Positions 39,529 through 39,603 of a stretch of DNA of 39,603 bases are shown one piece after another. The notes under the pieces are model-generated. The model did not search any database. It saw nothing but the letters and a program-made list of their open reading frames with translations, and was not told the origin of the DNA. The stretch lies in the NCBI GenBank assembly GCA_002470135.1, contig DKNC01000067.1, positions 18,836 through 58,438 on the forward strand. Direction: 5' to 3'. The position numbers and the translations under genes were made by a program. Source of the DNA: Actinobacteria bacterium UBA7398. GTDB lineage: Bacteria > Actinomycetota > Actinomycetes > Nanopelagicales > Nanopelagicaceae. Positions within the stretch are counted from its first letter, which is position 1. Every line of letters begins with the position of its first letter.

Positions 39529-39603
39529 TCCTCCATTGTGTAGTGGCTAGCACATGGGCCTTTGAAGCCCAGGGTCCAGGATCGATACCTGGTGGAGGAG
39601 CCA
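39529..39603 (+). tRNA. tRNA-Gln(TTG), CCA encoded
   Basis: The acceptor TCCTCCA pairs with TGGAGGA, the anticodon stem TGGGC pairs with GCCCA around loop CTTTGAA, and the T stem CCAGG pairs with CCTGG. The anticodon TTG reads CAA and CAG by wobble. The gene ends with discriminator G and an encoded CCA exactly at the window edge, unlike the tRNA-Arg at 23082, whose CCA is added after transcription. Confidence 0.95.

Noticed and set aside
39529..39603. tRNA-Gln as an integration site
   Set aside because: The window ends at its last base, so nothing downstream can be assessed; no phage-like gene lies upstream.
1..39603. CRISPR arrays, insertion sequences, prophage or toxin-antitoxin genes
   Set aside because: I found no regularly spaced repeats, transposase, integrase or toxin-antitoxin pair; almost all of the window is housekeeping or transport genes.

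Overview
The window looks like chromosomal DNA of a small-genome, low-GC actinobacterium. The gene families and gene order are actinobacterial: groEL, DUF3027, cold-shock protein, DUF2530, MFS at the left end, and a Mycobacterium/Streptomyces-like block at the right end. The base composition is AT-leaning, gene spacing is extremely tight, neighbouring genes overlap at their ends, and there are no mobile elements. I infer a planktonic freshwater lineage of the Nanopelagicales (acI) type; this rests on recall, not on a search.

Layout. 1-4228: 5'-truncated groEL, a DUF3027 protein, a cold-shock-domain protein, a DUF2530 membrane protein and an EntS-like MFS exporter. 4289-8511: a leftward pdxH-serC-MFS run, divergent from a class-2 type citrate synthase. 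8512-14529: a maltodextrin operon of binding protein, enteric-type MalF with a large extracytoplasmic loop, MalG and a secreted GH13 amylase. A strong hairpin sits after the binding-protein gene. 14512-16703: an Fes-like esterase divergent from a class I photolyase. 16724-22974: homospermidine synthase, a membrane diguanylate cyclase, a Tat-exported Rieske protein, a secreted helical protein, an SDR, and a second saccharopine-dehydrogenase-fold enzyme resembling carboxynorspermidine synthase. 23082-25482: tRNA-Arg(CCT), an MMPL transporter and a 35-residue ORF. 25483-29433: an FmdB zinc ribbon, a CopC-like protein, a CopD-CtaG fusion and an acyl-CoA dehydrogenase. 29426-39450: 5-formyl-THF cyclo-ligase, a domain-deleted MoeA/gephyrin-like protein, RimJ-like acetyltransferase, a GlpR/SepX-like membrane protein, Pmt mannosyltransferase, RsmI, MetG, TatD, RsmA, IspE and a TetR regulator. 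39529-39603: tRNA-Gln(TTG). No gene-free stretch reaches 300 bases.

How the genes work together. The amylase cuts extracellular alpha-glucans and the ABC importer takes up the products; its ATPase is not in this window. The MoeA-like protein and the membrane protein two genes on match the Glp-GlpR cell-division pair known from Corynebacterium, and the MoeA-like protein has lost domain II and its molybdenum-insertion loops. Two polyamine-type dehydrogenases lie within 6.3 kb. Many genes have no Shine-Dalgarno sequence but carry a TAnnnT hexamer six bases before the start codon, which suggests widespread leaderless transcription; several close divergent gene pairs share overlapping -10 boxes.
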